Source: JACTOJ01 sp032335695 (lineage in GTDB: Bacteria; Bacillota; Clostridia; Clostridiales; Clostridiaceae). From it: a stretch of DNA of 64,000 bases. The stretch is taken from the NCBI RefSeq assembly GCF_032335695.1, contig NZ_JACTOJ010000003.1:186001-250000 (forward strand). Reading direction: 5' to 3'. The translations under genes and the position numbers were made by a program. Below are positions 26,605 through 34,868 of this stretch, piece after piece; position 1 is the stretch's first letter, and every line of letters starts with the position of its first letter. A model generated the notes under the pieces. The model was not told where the DNA came from. It saw only the letters and a list, made by a program, of their open reading frames with translations, and searched no databases.

Positions 26605-27441
26605 TTACTTTTTAGAATATTGTTTTGGAGAAAAACCTGTTATGTTTTTAAAGGCCTTATAAAAGGAGGAATAGTCTCCAAATCCAACGGCATGAGCAGC
26701 ATCCAGAGTTGAAATGCCAGATAGAAGCAGATCCATAGCTTTCATCACTCTTTTATGGGTTAAATATTCCATTAAAGTAAAGCCAGTGCTGGATTTAAAT
26801 ATATGACTTAAGTAAAATTTATTTATGTAGAATTTCTTTTGAAGCAAGTCTAAAGTTATTTTATCTTCAAGATTATTATTTATGAAATCTAATATATTTA
26901 ATATTTTCTTATCACATTCTCCGTTTACTTTAATAACATTTTTGTACTTTGAAAAGACTTTATTGATTGCTACAAGCATCTGAACAAAAAATGTTTTTAT
27001 CACTATGTCGCTTTCAGCAGATTGTTTAAGAGAAGTTTCTTCAATATTATCCCATAGCTTATTTATGTCACTTTTCAGCACATCTTCTGCTGATACCTTA
27101 TTAAAATATCCTAATTTTCTTTTCTCCATGCAATGCAGCATATTATAATCCTGTGTTTGATATGCGGATATGTATTCAGGTTTAAAGTTTATATATTTTC
27201 TCTCATAGCAGTGTTTTGAATTAAAAACTATTCTGTGCAGCTCTCTGGAATTGGTTATTATAATATCATTAGGCAAAAGATTGTAAGCCTGACCTTCTAT
27301 GTAATAGGTTAGATTTCCTGAGATAAAGTAAAATATTTCGTAGCAGTCATGAATATGGGTAGTTATGTCATTTGGATCCTCTGTAATAGAATGATTCATG
27401 TAAAAATTATTACTGCAATAATGCAAAATTTCTTTGTTCAT
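26605..27441 (-). CDS. AraC-family regulator (cupin plus HTH) of the xylan cluster
   Basis: 278 residues: N-terminal cupin sugar-sensing domain (HIHDCYEIFYFISGNLTYYI, NDIIITNSRELHRIVFN) and C-terminal double HTH (FYINKFYLSHIFKSSTGFTL, VGFGDYSSFYKAFKNITGFS). It is divergent from the tandem esterase gene at 27617, and GCAAT direct repeats lie in the shared intergenic region. Most likely an activator of the arabinoxylan genes responding to xylose, arabinose or a short oligosaccharide; the ligand is inferred from context. Confidence 0.88.
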   Translation of the reverse strand: MNKEILHYCSNNFYMNHSITEDPNDITTHIHDCYEIFYFISGNLTYYIEGQAYNLLPNDIIITNSRELHRIVFNSKHCYERKYINFKPEYISAYQTQDYNMLHCMEKRKLGYFNKVSAEDVLKSDINKLWDNIEETSLKQSAESDIVIKTFFVQMLVAINKVFSKYKNVIKVNGECDKKILNILDFINNNLEDKITLDLLQKKFYINKFYLSHIFKSSTGFTLMEYLTHKRVMKAMDLLLSGISTLDAAHAVGFGDYSSFYKAFKNITGFSPKQYSKK

Positions 27442-27498
27442 TCGATCACCTCTTACTTATATTTTATAGGAGGCATTGAGATACATCAACTTAAAAAA

Positions 27499-27533
27499 GC
27501 AATATTTGCAATATTTTAAGCAAAGAATGCAAT
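27499..27533. promoter_or_regulatory. Direct-repeat operator candidate for the AraC regulator
   Basis: GCAAT-type boxes at 27499, 27508, 27520 and 27529 form two direct copies of GCAA(N5)GCAAT exactly 21 bp apart, i.e. two helical turns. This is the geometry of AraC-type I1-I2 half-sites. It lies between the divergent genes, about 85 bp upstream of the esterase start. Confidence 0.45.
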
Positions 27534-27616
27534 GATTATAATGGGTGGTTGTTTTAAAATACGAAAAGAAATCATATTGCAAAAATTAATAATGTTGTCT
27601 TAAGGAGGGCAAGATT

Positions 27617-29968
27617 ATGAATAAATTAGATAATCAAACACTAAACAGCCATCTTCTTTCTTTCCATCCTTTAAATAAGAAGGTTGAAATGTATCGATAT
27701 CATGACTTAGATAAAATGCGTTACGTTGAAGAGAGACAAGGCGTCACTGTTTTTGAAAACGGAGATGTTGAATTTTGCTATTTTGCTCCTAATGCTAAAA
27801 AAGTTCAGGTTTCTGGATGGGGAGGCTCCATGGGTAATGAGAAAATTGATTTATTACCAGAAGGCAATGGATATTTTAGTGCAATCGTTTCAAAAATTAA
27901 TTCAGGCTTTCATTATCATGATTATTACGTAGATGGAAATTTAATGATAAACCCATTAGCACCTGTAGGATATGGAGGCTTTAGAAATGTAAACTTTTTT
28001 GAACTTCCTAAATGCAAGGAGGATTTTTACTTAATTAAAGCTGTTCCGCATGGTTCCGTGCATATGGAACTATATAAATCATCTATCACTGGAAGAACGA
28101 AGTGCTGCTATGTATATACACCTCCCAAATACTTTGAAGATGATAAAAAAACATATCCTGTTCTATATATTCAGCATGGTGTAGGAGAAAATGAATCTGG
28201 CTGGATATGGCAAGGAAAGCTTCATTATATTATAGATAATTTGATAGCGGAGAAAGCCTGCAAGGAAATGATAGTTGTAATAAATACAGGCTATGCTTTT
28301 AAAGAACATGAAAATCCTTTGTTTTATCCCGGAGATTTTGAAGCAGAATTAACAAAGGACTGCATACCTTTCATTGATAAAAAATATCGCACCAAAGCTG
28401 ATAAATACGATCGTGCTATAGCTGGTTTATCTTTAGGAGGAGTACAAGCACGTGCTATAGCTTTTAACAACAAAAACATTTTTGGAACCTTAGGGATATT
28501 TAGTGCTATGTTTCATGGAACAGAAGATATAGGAAAAAATGGTGCTGATTTTGATTTAATCTTTTTATCCTGTGGAACAGGGGAACCCATGTGGGAGGAA
28601 ATGTCTAAGGCTCGCAATTTGTTAGAAAAAACTGATACAAACTGCGTTACTATGCGTTTTAAGGGCTTTCATGAATGGCATGTTTGGAGGGAAAGCCTAA
28701 GAGAATTTGCTAAATTATTGTTTGATGACACTTCTAGTCAGCATATTAACTCTGAAAGTTACATTAGCTCTGATGACACAAAAATAGAGAAGAATACTGA
28801 ATTTTATGATATAAAATCAGAAGATGAAAAATATAATATGCTGAAAATTAATCAAAGCTATAATAGCTATGGACTTAATTTTGACCCAGTTAACAGGCAG
28901 CTGATTTTTGCTGTAGATGAGCAAGGCAATCCTGCAGGGCGTTACAGAGAAGTAAGAAGCGGGGTAGAGGTAAACGTTGAAGGCACTGTAAGGTTCAATT
29001 TTATTGCACCAAATGCCCACAAGGTGGAAGTAGCTGTGTTTGGCATGGAGCCAATAGAGCTTAAGAAAGCTGGAGAATATTGGACAGCAGAAGTATCTAC
29101 TATAGAACCTGGCCTTCACTATCATGATTATATAGTAGATGGAAGTAGGGCAATAAGCCAGTCAGCAGCTTTAGGATATGGCTGCTTCAGACCTATAAAT
29201 TTTTTTGATATACCGGAGCCAGGGTTTAAATACCATGAATTAAAAGATGTTCCACACGGTACTGTTACTTTAGAACAATATGTAGCAAAAGTAGAGAAGG
29301 GAAAAACTCGCTGCTGTTATGTATATACACCGCCTAAATATGAAATTGAAACAAATAAGAGGTATCCTGTGCTTTATTTGCAGCATGGTGGCGGAGAAGA
29401 TGAGACTGGCTGGGTATGGCAAGGTAAAATTGCTAATATTATGGATAACCTTTTAGCCGAAGCTTCCTGCAAAGAGATGATAATAGTGATGAATACGGGT
29501 TACTGCTTTAAAGAAGATGGCACTTCGCATCCCCTTATGGGTTCGGTAGACGAGATTATCACTAAAAACTGCGTACCCTTCATTGATAAAAAATATAGAA
29601 CCCTAGATGATAGAAAAAATAGGGCTATGGCAGGATTATCCATGGGATCTATGCAGACTCAGAAAACTGTATTTGCAAATACGGACTTATTTGCCTGGGC
29701 AGGACTTTTTAGCGGCGGATTAATTGTAAAAAATGAGGAGTTTGATTATTCTGATATACTTCTCAGCAAAGAAACCTATGAAAAAACTTTTGATATGTTA
29801 TATGTTGCCTGTGGTACAAAAGATGGCTTTTACGAAAAATGTGTAAATGGAATTAAAGAAGTTGAAAGCTGTGGCATTAAGCTTGAAACCTTCCTAGAGT
29901 ATGGATACCATGACTGGACCTTCTGGCGGCATTGCATAAAGGATTTTATAACAAAATTATTTAATTAG
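27617..29968 (+). CDS. Tandem CE1-type (feruloyl/acetyl-xylan) esterase, two fused copies
   Basis: 783 residues made of two similar halves (about 1-375 and 405-783), each an E-set/CBM48-like beta domain (FENGDVEFCYFAPNAKKVQV; VEGTVRFNFIAPNAHKVEVA) followed by a Fae/XynZ-type esterase D domain. Both nucleophile elbows are present (AGLSLGG, AGLSMGS) and both His motifs (GFHEWHVW, YGYHDWTFW). The acid residue differs: GTKD in the second half, GTGE in the first, so the first site has Glu or a changed geometry. No signal peptide, so cytoplasmic. It probably removes ferulic acid or acetyl groups from imported xylo-oligosaccharides. First gene of the cluster; strong RBS AAGGAGGG. Confidence 0.85.
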   Translation: MNKLDNQTLNSHLLSFHPLNKKVEMYRYHDLDKMRYVEERQGVTVFENGDVEFCYFAPNAKKVQVSGWGGSMGNEKIDLLPEGNGYFSAIVSKINSGFHYHDYYVDGNLMINPLAPVGYGGFRNVNFFELPKCKEDFYLIKAVPHGSVHMELYKSSITGRTKCCYVYTPPKYFEDDKKTYPVLYIQHGVGENESGWIWQGKLHYIIDNLIAEKACKEMIVVINTGYAFKEHENPLFYPGDFEAELTKDCIPFIDKKYRTKADKYDRAIAGLSLGGVQARAIAFNNKNIFGTLGIFSAMFHGTEDIGKNGADFDLIFLSCGTGEPMWEEMSKARNLLEKTDTNCVTMRFKGFHEWHVWRESLREFAKLLFDDTSSQHINSESYISSDDTKIEKNTEFYDIKSEDEKYNMLKINQSYNSYGLNFDPVNRQLIFAVDEQGNPAGRYREVRSGVEVNVEGTVRFNFIAPNAHKVEVAVFGMEPIELKKAGEYWTAEVSTIEPGLHYHDYIVDGSRAISQSAALGYGCFRPINFFDIPEPGFKYHELKDVPHGTVTLEQYVAKVEKGKTRCCYVYTPPKYEIETNKRYPVLYLQHGGGEDETGWVWQGKIANIMDNLLAEASCKEMIIVMNTGYCFKEDGTSHPLMGSVDEIITKNCVPFIDKKYRTLDDRKNRAMAGLSMGSMQTQKTVFANTDLFAWAGLFSGGLIVKNEEFDYSDILLSKETYEKTFDMLYVACGTKDGFYEKCVNGIKEVESCGIKLETFLEYGYHDWTFWRHCIKDFITKLFN

Positions 29969-30004
29969 TAATATGAGATATAAAAAAATTTGGAGGCTAA
30001 AGAT

Positions 30005-31456
30005 ATGATGAAAAATGCATTTGCCAAAATTCCTGGATACTCTAATCCTCTTATTAGTCATAAGTATGGAGCGGATCCTTATGCTATAGTTTTTGATGGA
30101 AGAGTATATGTTTATATGACAAACGATACCTTAGTTTATGATGAGCATGGCAAGGTTACTCAAGTTGATTACGGCATAATAAATAAAATAAGCGTAATAT
30201 CCTCAGAGGATATGGTTAATTGGACAGATCATGGTGAAGTTCCAGTTGCTGGCCCTAATGGTATTGCAAAATGGGCAAAGAACTCTTGGGCACCTGCAGT
30301 TGCGCACAAAAATATTGAGGGTAAGGATAAATTCTTTCTTTATTTTGCAAACAATGGATCAGGTATTGGAGTACTAGTAGGAGATACACCAACTGGACCC
30401 TGGTCAGATCCTCTTGGAGAGGTTATGATTGGCAGCAATACACCTGGGATTGAAGGAGTTTGGTGGCTCTTTGATCCAGCGGTGTTGGTGGATGATGATG
30501 GAACAGGCTACTTGTATTGTGGTGGAGGTATTCCTCATGATCCAAATTGCACACCAGAGGAAATAGCTAATCCTAAAACAAGCAGAGTCTTAAAATTAGC
30601 GGAAGATATGATACACATTGATGGAAGTGCAGTTACAATTGATGCACCCTATATGTTTGAGGATTCAGGTATTCATAAATATAAGGATAAGTATTATTAC
30701 TCCTATTGTACTAATTTCTCAGGCGTACATCCAAAAGGAGCGCCGCCAAAAGGTGAAATTGCATATATGGTAAGCGATAATCCCATGGGGCCATTTACCT
30801 ATGTGGAAACTATACTGAAAAATCCAAGCGATTATTTTGGAGTTGGCGGAAATAATCATCATGCTATTTTTGAATTTAAGAATCAGTGGTATATTACTTA
30901 TCATGCTCAGACTTTGGACAAGGCAATAGCTGGAGAAGGGCGAGGATATCGTTCTACTCATATTAACAAGCTAGAGTATTATGAAAATGGACTTATTAAA
31001 GAAGTTAAAGCAGATATGGAAGGCGTAGCTCAGATCACAAAGCTTAATCCCTTTCTTAGAAATGGAGCTGAAACCTTTGCTTGGAATTTCGGTATTTCAA
31101 CTGAGAAAGCTGAGGCACCAGGAAATTTAGCTGAAGGCATTAACCTCAATGTTACAGGAATAAGTGATGGTGATTGGATTGCTGTTTCAAAGGCAGACTT
31201 TGGAGAAAATGGAGCTACAGCCTTTAAAGCTAATGTTGCAGCATCTCTAGGTGGAAAAATAGAAATACATCTAGACCAATATGAGGGCGAGCTTATAGGA
31301 GAACTTATTATAAATCCTACAGGAGGAGAGCAAAGCCGAACATTGATGAGTATCGATATTAAAAAAGTTACTGGTGTCCACGATATTTACTTTGTCTTTA
31401 AGGGAAAAGAAGAACATAATAACCTATTCAATATAGACTATTGGCAATTTAGTTAA
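30005..31456 (+). CDS. GH43 arabinoxylan arabinofuranohydrolase with C-terminal CBM6 (XynD-like)
   Basis: 483 residues from ATG 30005 (GGAGG 8 bp upstream; a TTG at 29990 is in frame but lies in the RBS). GH43 five-blade domain (about 1-310): base Asp in YGADPYAIVFDGRVYVYMTN, second Asp in LFDPAVLVDDDGTGYLYCGG, acid Glu in MFEDSGIHKYKDKYYYSY, which is the pattern of Bacillus XynD. Residues about 345-483 form a CBM6-like module (DGDWIAVSKADFGENGATAF). Unlike XynD it lacks a signal peptide. It would remove arabinose side chains from arabinoxylo-oligosaccharides. It starts 36 bp after the tandem esterase stop. Confidence 0.88.
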   Translation: MMKNAFAKIPGYSNPLISHKYGADPYAIVFDGRVYVYMTNDTLVYDEHGKVTQVDYGIINKISVISSEDMVNWTDHGEVPVAGPNGIAKWAKNSWAPAVAHKNIEGKDKFFLYFANNGSGIGVLVGDTPTGPWSDPLGEVMIGSNTPGIEGVWWLFDPAVLVDDDGTGYLYCGGGIPHDPNCTPEEIANPKTSRVLKLAEDMIHIDGSAVTIDAPYMFEDSGIHKYKDKYYYSYCTNFSGVHPKGAPPKGEIAYMVSDNPMGPFTYVETILKNPSDYFGVGGNNHHAIFEFKNQWYITYHAQTLDKAIAGEGRGYRSTHINKLEYYENGLIKEVKADMEGVAQITKLNPFLRNGAETFAWNFGISTEKAEAPGNLAEGINLNVTGISDGDWIAVSKADFGENGATAFKANVAASLGGKIEIHLDQYEGELIGELIINPTGGEQSRTLMSIDIKKVTGVHDIYFVFKGKEEHNNLFNIDYWQFS

Positions 31457-31465
31457 TTTTATAAG

Positions 31466-31501
31466 AAAGCACAATTGGTATTCTACCTTTTGTGCTTTTT
31501 T
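31466..31501 (+). terminator. Rho-independent terminator of the esterase-GH43 unit
   Basis: AAAGCACAA / TTGTGCTTT with a 15-nt loop, followed by TTTTTT. Confidence 0.8.
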
Positions 31502-31551
31502 AAAAATTTACTATAAGCAATCTTTATTAAACTCGCGGAATAATTATCAAA

Positions 31552-32367
31552 TTAGGTATTGCTAGCCCAATTAATTCTAAATTCTGTTGGAGTAAGGGAA
31601 GTAAGCTTCTTGAAACTTCTATTAAAATTTCTTTGACTTTCAAAGCCGCATTCCAAAGCTATATTCGTTATTGAAAGCTCTGTTTCGCTGAGCAATTTTT
31701 CAGCTTTGTTTATCCTAAGTCTATTTATATAGTCATTAAACTGATATCCAATTTTTTGAGAAAAAATTCTTGAAAGATAAAATTTACTGAAACCTAAAGC
31801 TTTAGCAATGCCATCTAATGAGATATTTTCGTTATAATGAAGCTCTATGTATCTTAGCACATTTTGAATTACGCTGTTATAAGAATAGCTGATTTCCTTA
31901 AAAGTGAAATATCTGTCCAGCTTGCCCAATATCGTATATAGAAGTCCCTTAATAACATATCTGTTATTACAATTGTTGAATTCCTCTTTAAGCATAAGGA
32001 AAAGAGAGCTTATTCCATCATCTATTAATTCATTTTGGATAAATGGATTTTCCAAAGTCTTGTCCATTCGCTTGCTGAAATAGCTTCCAGTAATCTGTGG
32101 AGAAAAAAGAAATAATAATATTTTTGAAGAGACCTTGCTGCTAAAGCTGTGTATATCATTAGGAAAGCATACAGCTATATCACCAGCTTTCAGAGAATTG
32201 GATATATCGTTTACAACAATGTCTATAGTTTCTTCCATGACATAAACTATCTCCACATATGGGTGCAAATGAGGCGGATAATTAAAATTTGTTAAAACTC
32301 CTGAACTAAAAAAGTCTTTATCTCCGGACTTGCTTGTTTCAAAAAAAGGGTACATGATAGCCTCCAA
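31552..32367 (-). CDS. AraC-family regulator, second of the xylan cluster
   Basis: 271 residues: cupin-like N-terminus (NYPPHLHPYVEIVYVMEETI, GDIAVCFPNDIHSFSS) and C-terminal AraC HTH pair (KALGFSKFYLSRIFSQKIGY, CGFESQRNFNRSFKKLTSLT). It is divergent from the GH8 gene at 32524 with 156 bp between; one GCAATAT box occurs at about 32411 in that space. Its close position to the other AraC gene suggests two sugar signals control the two halves of the cluster. RBS GGAGG near the ATG. Confidence 0.87.
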   Translation of the reverse strand: MEAIMYPFFETSKSGDKDFFSSGVLTNFNYPPHLHPYVEIVYVMEETIDIVVNDISNSLKAGDIAVCFPNDIHSFSSKVSSKILLFLFSPQITGSYFSKRMDKTLENPFIQNELIDDGISSLFLMLKEEFNNCNNRYVIKGLLYTILGKLDRYFTFKEISYSYNSVIQNVLRYIELHYNENISLDGIAKALGFSKFYLSRIFSQKIGYQFNDYINRLRINKAEKLLSETELSITNIALECGFESQRNFNRSFKKLTSLTPTEFRINWASNT

Positions 32368-32523
32368 TTACTTGAGATAACCTCTAATATAAAGAATATA
32401 GCATAGGGTGCAATATATGTCCATATGTGGTTAATTTTTTGCCAGTCATTTCTTTGAAATAAATATAGAATTAAAAGAGAGAAGAATAAAAAATTATGAT
32501 GATTTTGACAAGGAGAATTCAGT

Positions 32524-33651
32524 ATGGATAAAGGCGCTTTTTATTCTGGAAAATATATAAATTTATTTGAAGAGATAGGTATTTCTCAAGATGAAGTAGA
32601 TAAAAAAATTAAAGATACCTTTAATGCAATGTTCTTTGATCCAGAAGAAAAAATATATTTTGAAATGGGCAAAGACAAGGGATATATGCTTGATACAGGA
32701 AATAATGATGCCCGTACTGAAGGCATGAGTTATGGAATGATGATGGCTGTACAGATGGATAGAAAGGATATATTTGATCGCTTATGGTTATTTTCTAAGA
32801 CCTATATGCATCAATCTCAGGGAAAATACAAGGGATATTTTGCTTGGTCAGTAGGCACTGATGGTACAAAAAATGCTGAGGGTCCTGCACCGGATGGTGA
32901 AGAATATTTTGCCATGGCACTCTTTTTTGCAGGCAGGAGATGGGGAGATGGAGAGCCGCCTTTTGATTACACTTCTCAGGCAAAGGATATACTGAATCAC
33001 TGTCTTCATCAATCAGAGTTGGTTGAAGGCGGAAAGCCTATGTGGGAGCAATCCAATCACTATATAAAATTTGTACCAGAAACACCATTTTCAGATCCAT
33101 CTTATCATCTGCCTCATTTTTATGAACTCTTTGCTATTATGGCAGAGGAAAAGGACAGAGAATTTTGGGAGAAAGCCGCGGAAGCAAGCAGGCAGTATTT
33201 ACACCTATGCTGTGATAAAAGTACTGGTATGGCACCTGAATATGCGGAATTTGATGGTAAACCTAAAAAATTATTTCGTGATGGAGAATTTTATTCAGAC
33301 GCATATCGTGTTGCAATGAATATAGGTCTGGATGCAGCTTGGTTTAATAAGGATGAAGCTCTTGGAGATATAGTTGATAAACTTCAAGCTTATTTTAGTG
33401 AAAATACAATTTTGGGAGAGTATCATGCCTATATGATAAATGGAGAGGCTTTAGAAGAAGCTGCCATGCACCCAGTTGCAATCATTGCAACAAATGCTGC
33501 AGGCTCTCTTGCAGGAGAAGGAAAATACAGGTTGGAGTGGGTAAAATATTTTTGGAAGCTCCCTTTGAGAAAAGGAGATAGAAGATATTACGACAATTGC
33601 TTGTATTTCTTTAGTCTTCTTATGCTGGCTGGAGAGTTTAAAATTTATTAA
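32524..33651 (+). CDS. GH8 reducing-end xylose-releasing exo-oligoxylanase (Rex)
   Basis: 375 residues, the size of Rex enzymes such as Bacillus halodurans BH2105. Motifs: DARTEGMSYGMMMAVQMDRK with the acid Glu, KYKGYFAWSVGTDGTKNAEG, PAPDGEEYFAMALFFAGRRW, and FYSDAYRVAMNIGLDAAWF with the base Asp. GH8 (alpha/alpha)6-barrel, inverting. Rex cuts xylose from the reducing end of xylotriose and longer, inside the cell; the lack of a signal peptide agrees. RBS AAGGAGAAT. Its stop codon lies inside the target duplication of the MITE that follows. Confidence 0.92.
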   Translation: MDKGAFYSGKYINLFEEIGISQDEVDKKIKDTFNAMFFDPEEKIYFEMGKDKGYMLDTGNNDARTEGMSYGMMMAVQMDRKDIFDRLWLFSKTYMHQSQGKYKGYFAWSVGTDGTKNAEGPAPDGEEYFAMALFFAGRRWGDGEPPFDYTSQAKDILNHCLHQSELVEGGKPMWEQSNHYIKFVPETPFSDPSYHLPHFYELFAIMAEEKDREFWEKAAEASRQYLHLCCDKSTGMAPEYAEFDGKPKKLFRDGEFYSDAYRVAMNIGLDAAWFNKDEALGDIVDKLQAYFSENTILGEYHAYMINGEALEEAAMHPVAIIATNAAGSLAGEGKYRLEWVKYFWKLPLRKGDRRYYDNCLYFFSLLMLAGEFKIY

Positions 33652-33653
33652 AA

Positions 33654-33934
33654 GGTTCTGTTTTAAATCAGTGTTGATTTTTACACTGATTTAAAACTTC
33701 CTTGTTTTAAAATGTTGATATTATCGTTTGAGTTCTAGGAACTCTTAGGGATTGCGACTTATAATTGGCGTAATTTTGCCCAGGACGGGCAAAGCAATTT
33801 TAGCGCCACGGAGGGCGCATTAAAATTGGTAGTCAATTATAACAAAGTAGCCCTTAGAGTTCATCCCATGGGTTCTGAAAGAAACCATGCCATTACGAAA
33901 AATGCCTTTATCAACATTCTTTTAAAACATAGCC
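33654..33934 (+). mobile_element. IS6-like MITE, copy C (full form with structured core)
   Basis: 281 bp, ends as in copies A and B, perfect 8-bp target duplication TATTAAAA (33646-33653 and 33935-33942). The left hairpin equals that of copy B; the inner left repeat has lost about 18 bases. The core (33736-33862) has hairpins TTTGCCC-AGGAC-GGGCAAA (33775-33793) and CAATTTTA.GCGCC-ACGGAG-GGCGC..TAAAATTG (33795-33828), enclosed by TTATAATTG/CAATTATAA. Compared with copy A, stem changes are compensated on the other strand. An additional imperfect hairpin (CATGGGTTCT/AGAAACCATG, about 33868-33891) follows the core. Confidence 0.88.
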
Positions 33935-33945
33935 TATTAAAAAAA

Positions 33946-33992
33946 TTATGTTTTTAAACCAGTATAAAAATCCATGTTAATTTAAAGCAGAA
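33946..33992 (-). repeat. Degenerate remnant of the MITE left hairpin, reverse orientation
   Basis: TTTTTAAACCAGTATAAAAA followed by TCCATGTTAATTTAAAGCAG is a mutated reverse copy of the left-end hairpin. It lies 12 bp after copy C and appears much older. Confidence 0.5.
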
Positions 33993-34032
33993 TATAAAAT
34001 TATAGCACCAACGGTGCAGAAAGGATAAAATT

Positions 34033-34830
34033 ATGAGTATTTGGTGTACACCAGAAGGTTTTGATGAAAAAAAGTTAGGTATAAAATATGGAAAATTAGA
34101 AGAGGCAACCTATGATTCTAGCACCACAGCCGCTAAAAGAAAATGCTATGTGATAACACCAGCTGATTATGATAAATCAAAGAAGTATCCTATACTTTAT
34201 CTTTTGCATGGCATAGGAGGAACACATTCTGAGTGGCTTGGAGGTAATCCGGTTGAAGTAATAGGAAACCTTGTATTCGAGGGCGAAGCTGCAAATATGG
34301 TGGTAGTTATACCTAATGTAAGAGCTTGTTCAGATGATAGTGTTCCAAGCCAAATTTTGAGTCAGCAGAATATAGCTGCTTTTGATAATTTTATTAACGA
34401 TTTAAAAAATGATTTGATGCCCTTTATCAATAAAAACTATTCTGTAAGCACACGATGGGAAGATACTGCCATTGCAGGTCTGTCCATGGGTGGCAGAGAA
34501 TCACTTTTCATAGGTGTTTCAATGCTGGAAACCTTTGCTTATATCGGTGCGTTTTCGCCAGCACCTGGCTTGCTTCGATATGAAGCACTTGGATATGCTG
34601 GACAATTAGATGAAAAAGACTTTACAATTCCAGCAGGAAAAAACATCCCAAAGCTCATATTGATCTGCAATGGAAATCAGGATGGAGTGGTAGGAGATGT
34701 ACCAGAAACTTACCATCAGGCCTTGCAAAGTAATGGGGTAAATCATCTATGGTATACCATGGATGGGGATCATAATTTTGTTGTTTGGAAAAACGGTTTG
34801 TATAATTTTGTCAAAAGAATATTCAAATAA
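34033..34830 (+). CDS. CE1-type esterase (Fae/XynZ-like), single domain
   Basis: 265 residues, alpha/beta hydrolase: oxyanion region YLLHGIGGTHSEWLGG, nucleophile elbow AGLSMGGRES, acid Asp in CNGNQDGVVGD, His in MDGDHNFVVWKNGLYNFVKR. This closely follows the feruloyl esterase domain of clostridial XynZ, but there is no signal peptide, dockerin or CBM, so it is a cytoplasmic form. Likely substrates are feruloylated or acetylated xylo-oligosaccharides. It begins about 100 bp after the MITE and may be co-transcribed with the GH43 gene 38 bp downstream. RBS AGAAAGGA. Confidence 0.85.
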   Translation: MSIWCTPEGFDEKKLGIKYGKLEEATYDSSTTAAKRKCYVITPADYDKSKKYPILYLLHGIGGTHSEWLGGNPVEVIGNLVFEGEAANMVVVIPNVRACSDDSVPSQILSQQNIAAFDNFINDLKNDLMPFINKNYSVSTRWEDTAIAGLSMGGRESLFIGVSMLETFAYIGAFSPAPGLLRYEALGYAGQLDEKDFTIPAGKNIPKLILICNGNQDGVVGDVPETYHQALQSNGVNHLWYTMDGDHNFVVWKNGLYNFVKRIFK

Positions 34831-34868
34831 ACTAAATGGATTTTTTAAATTCAGAAAGGAAATGAAAA

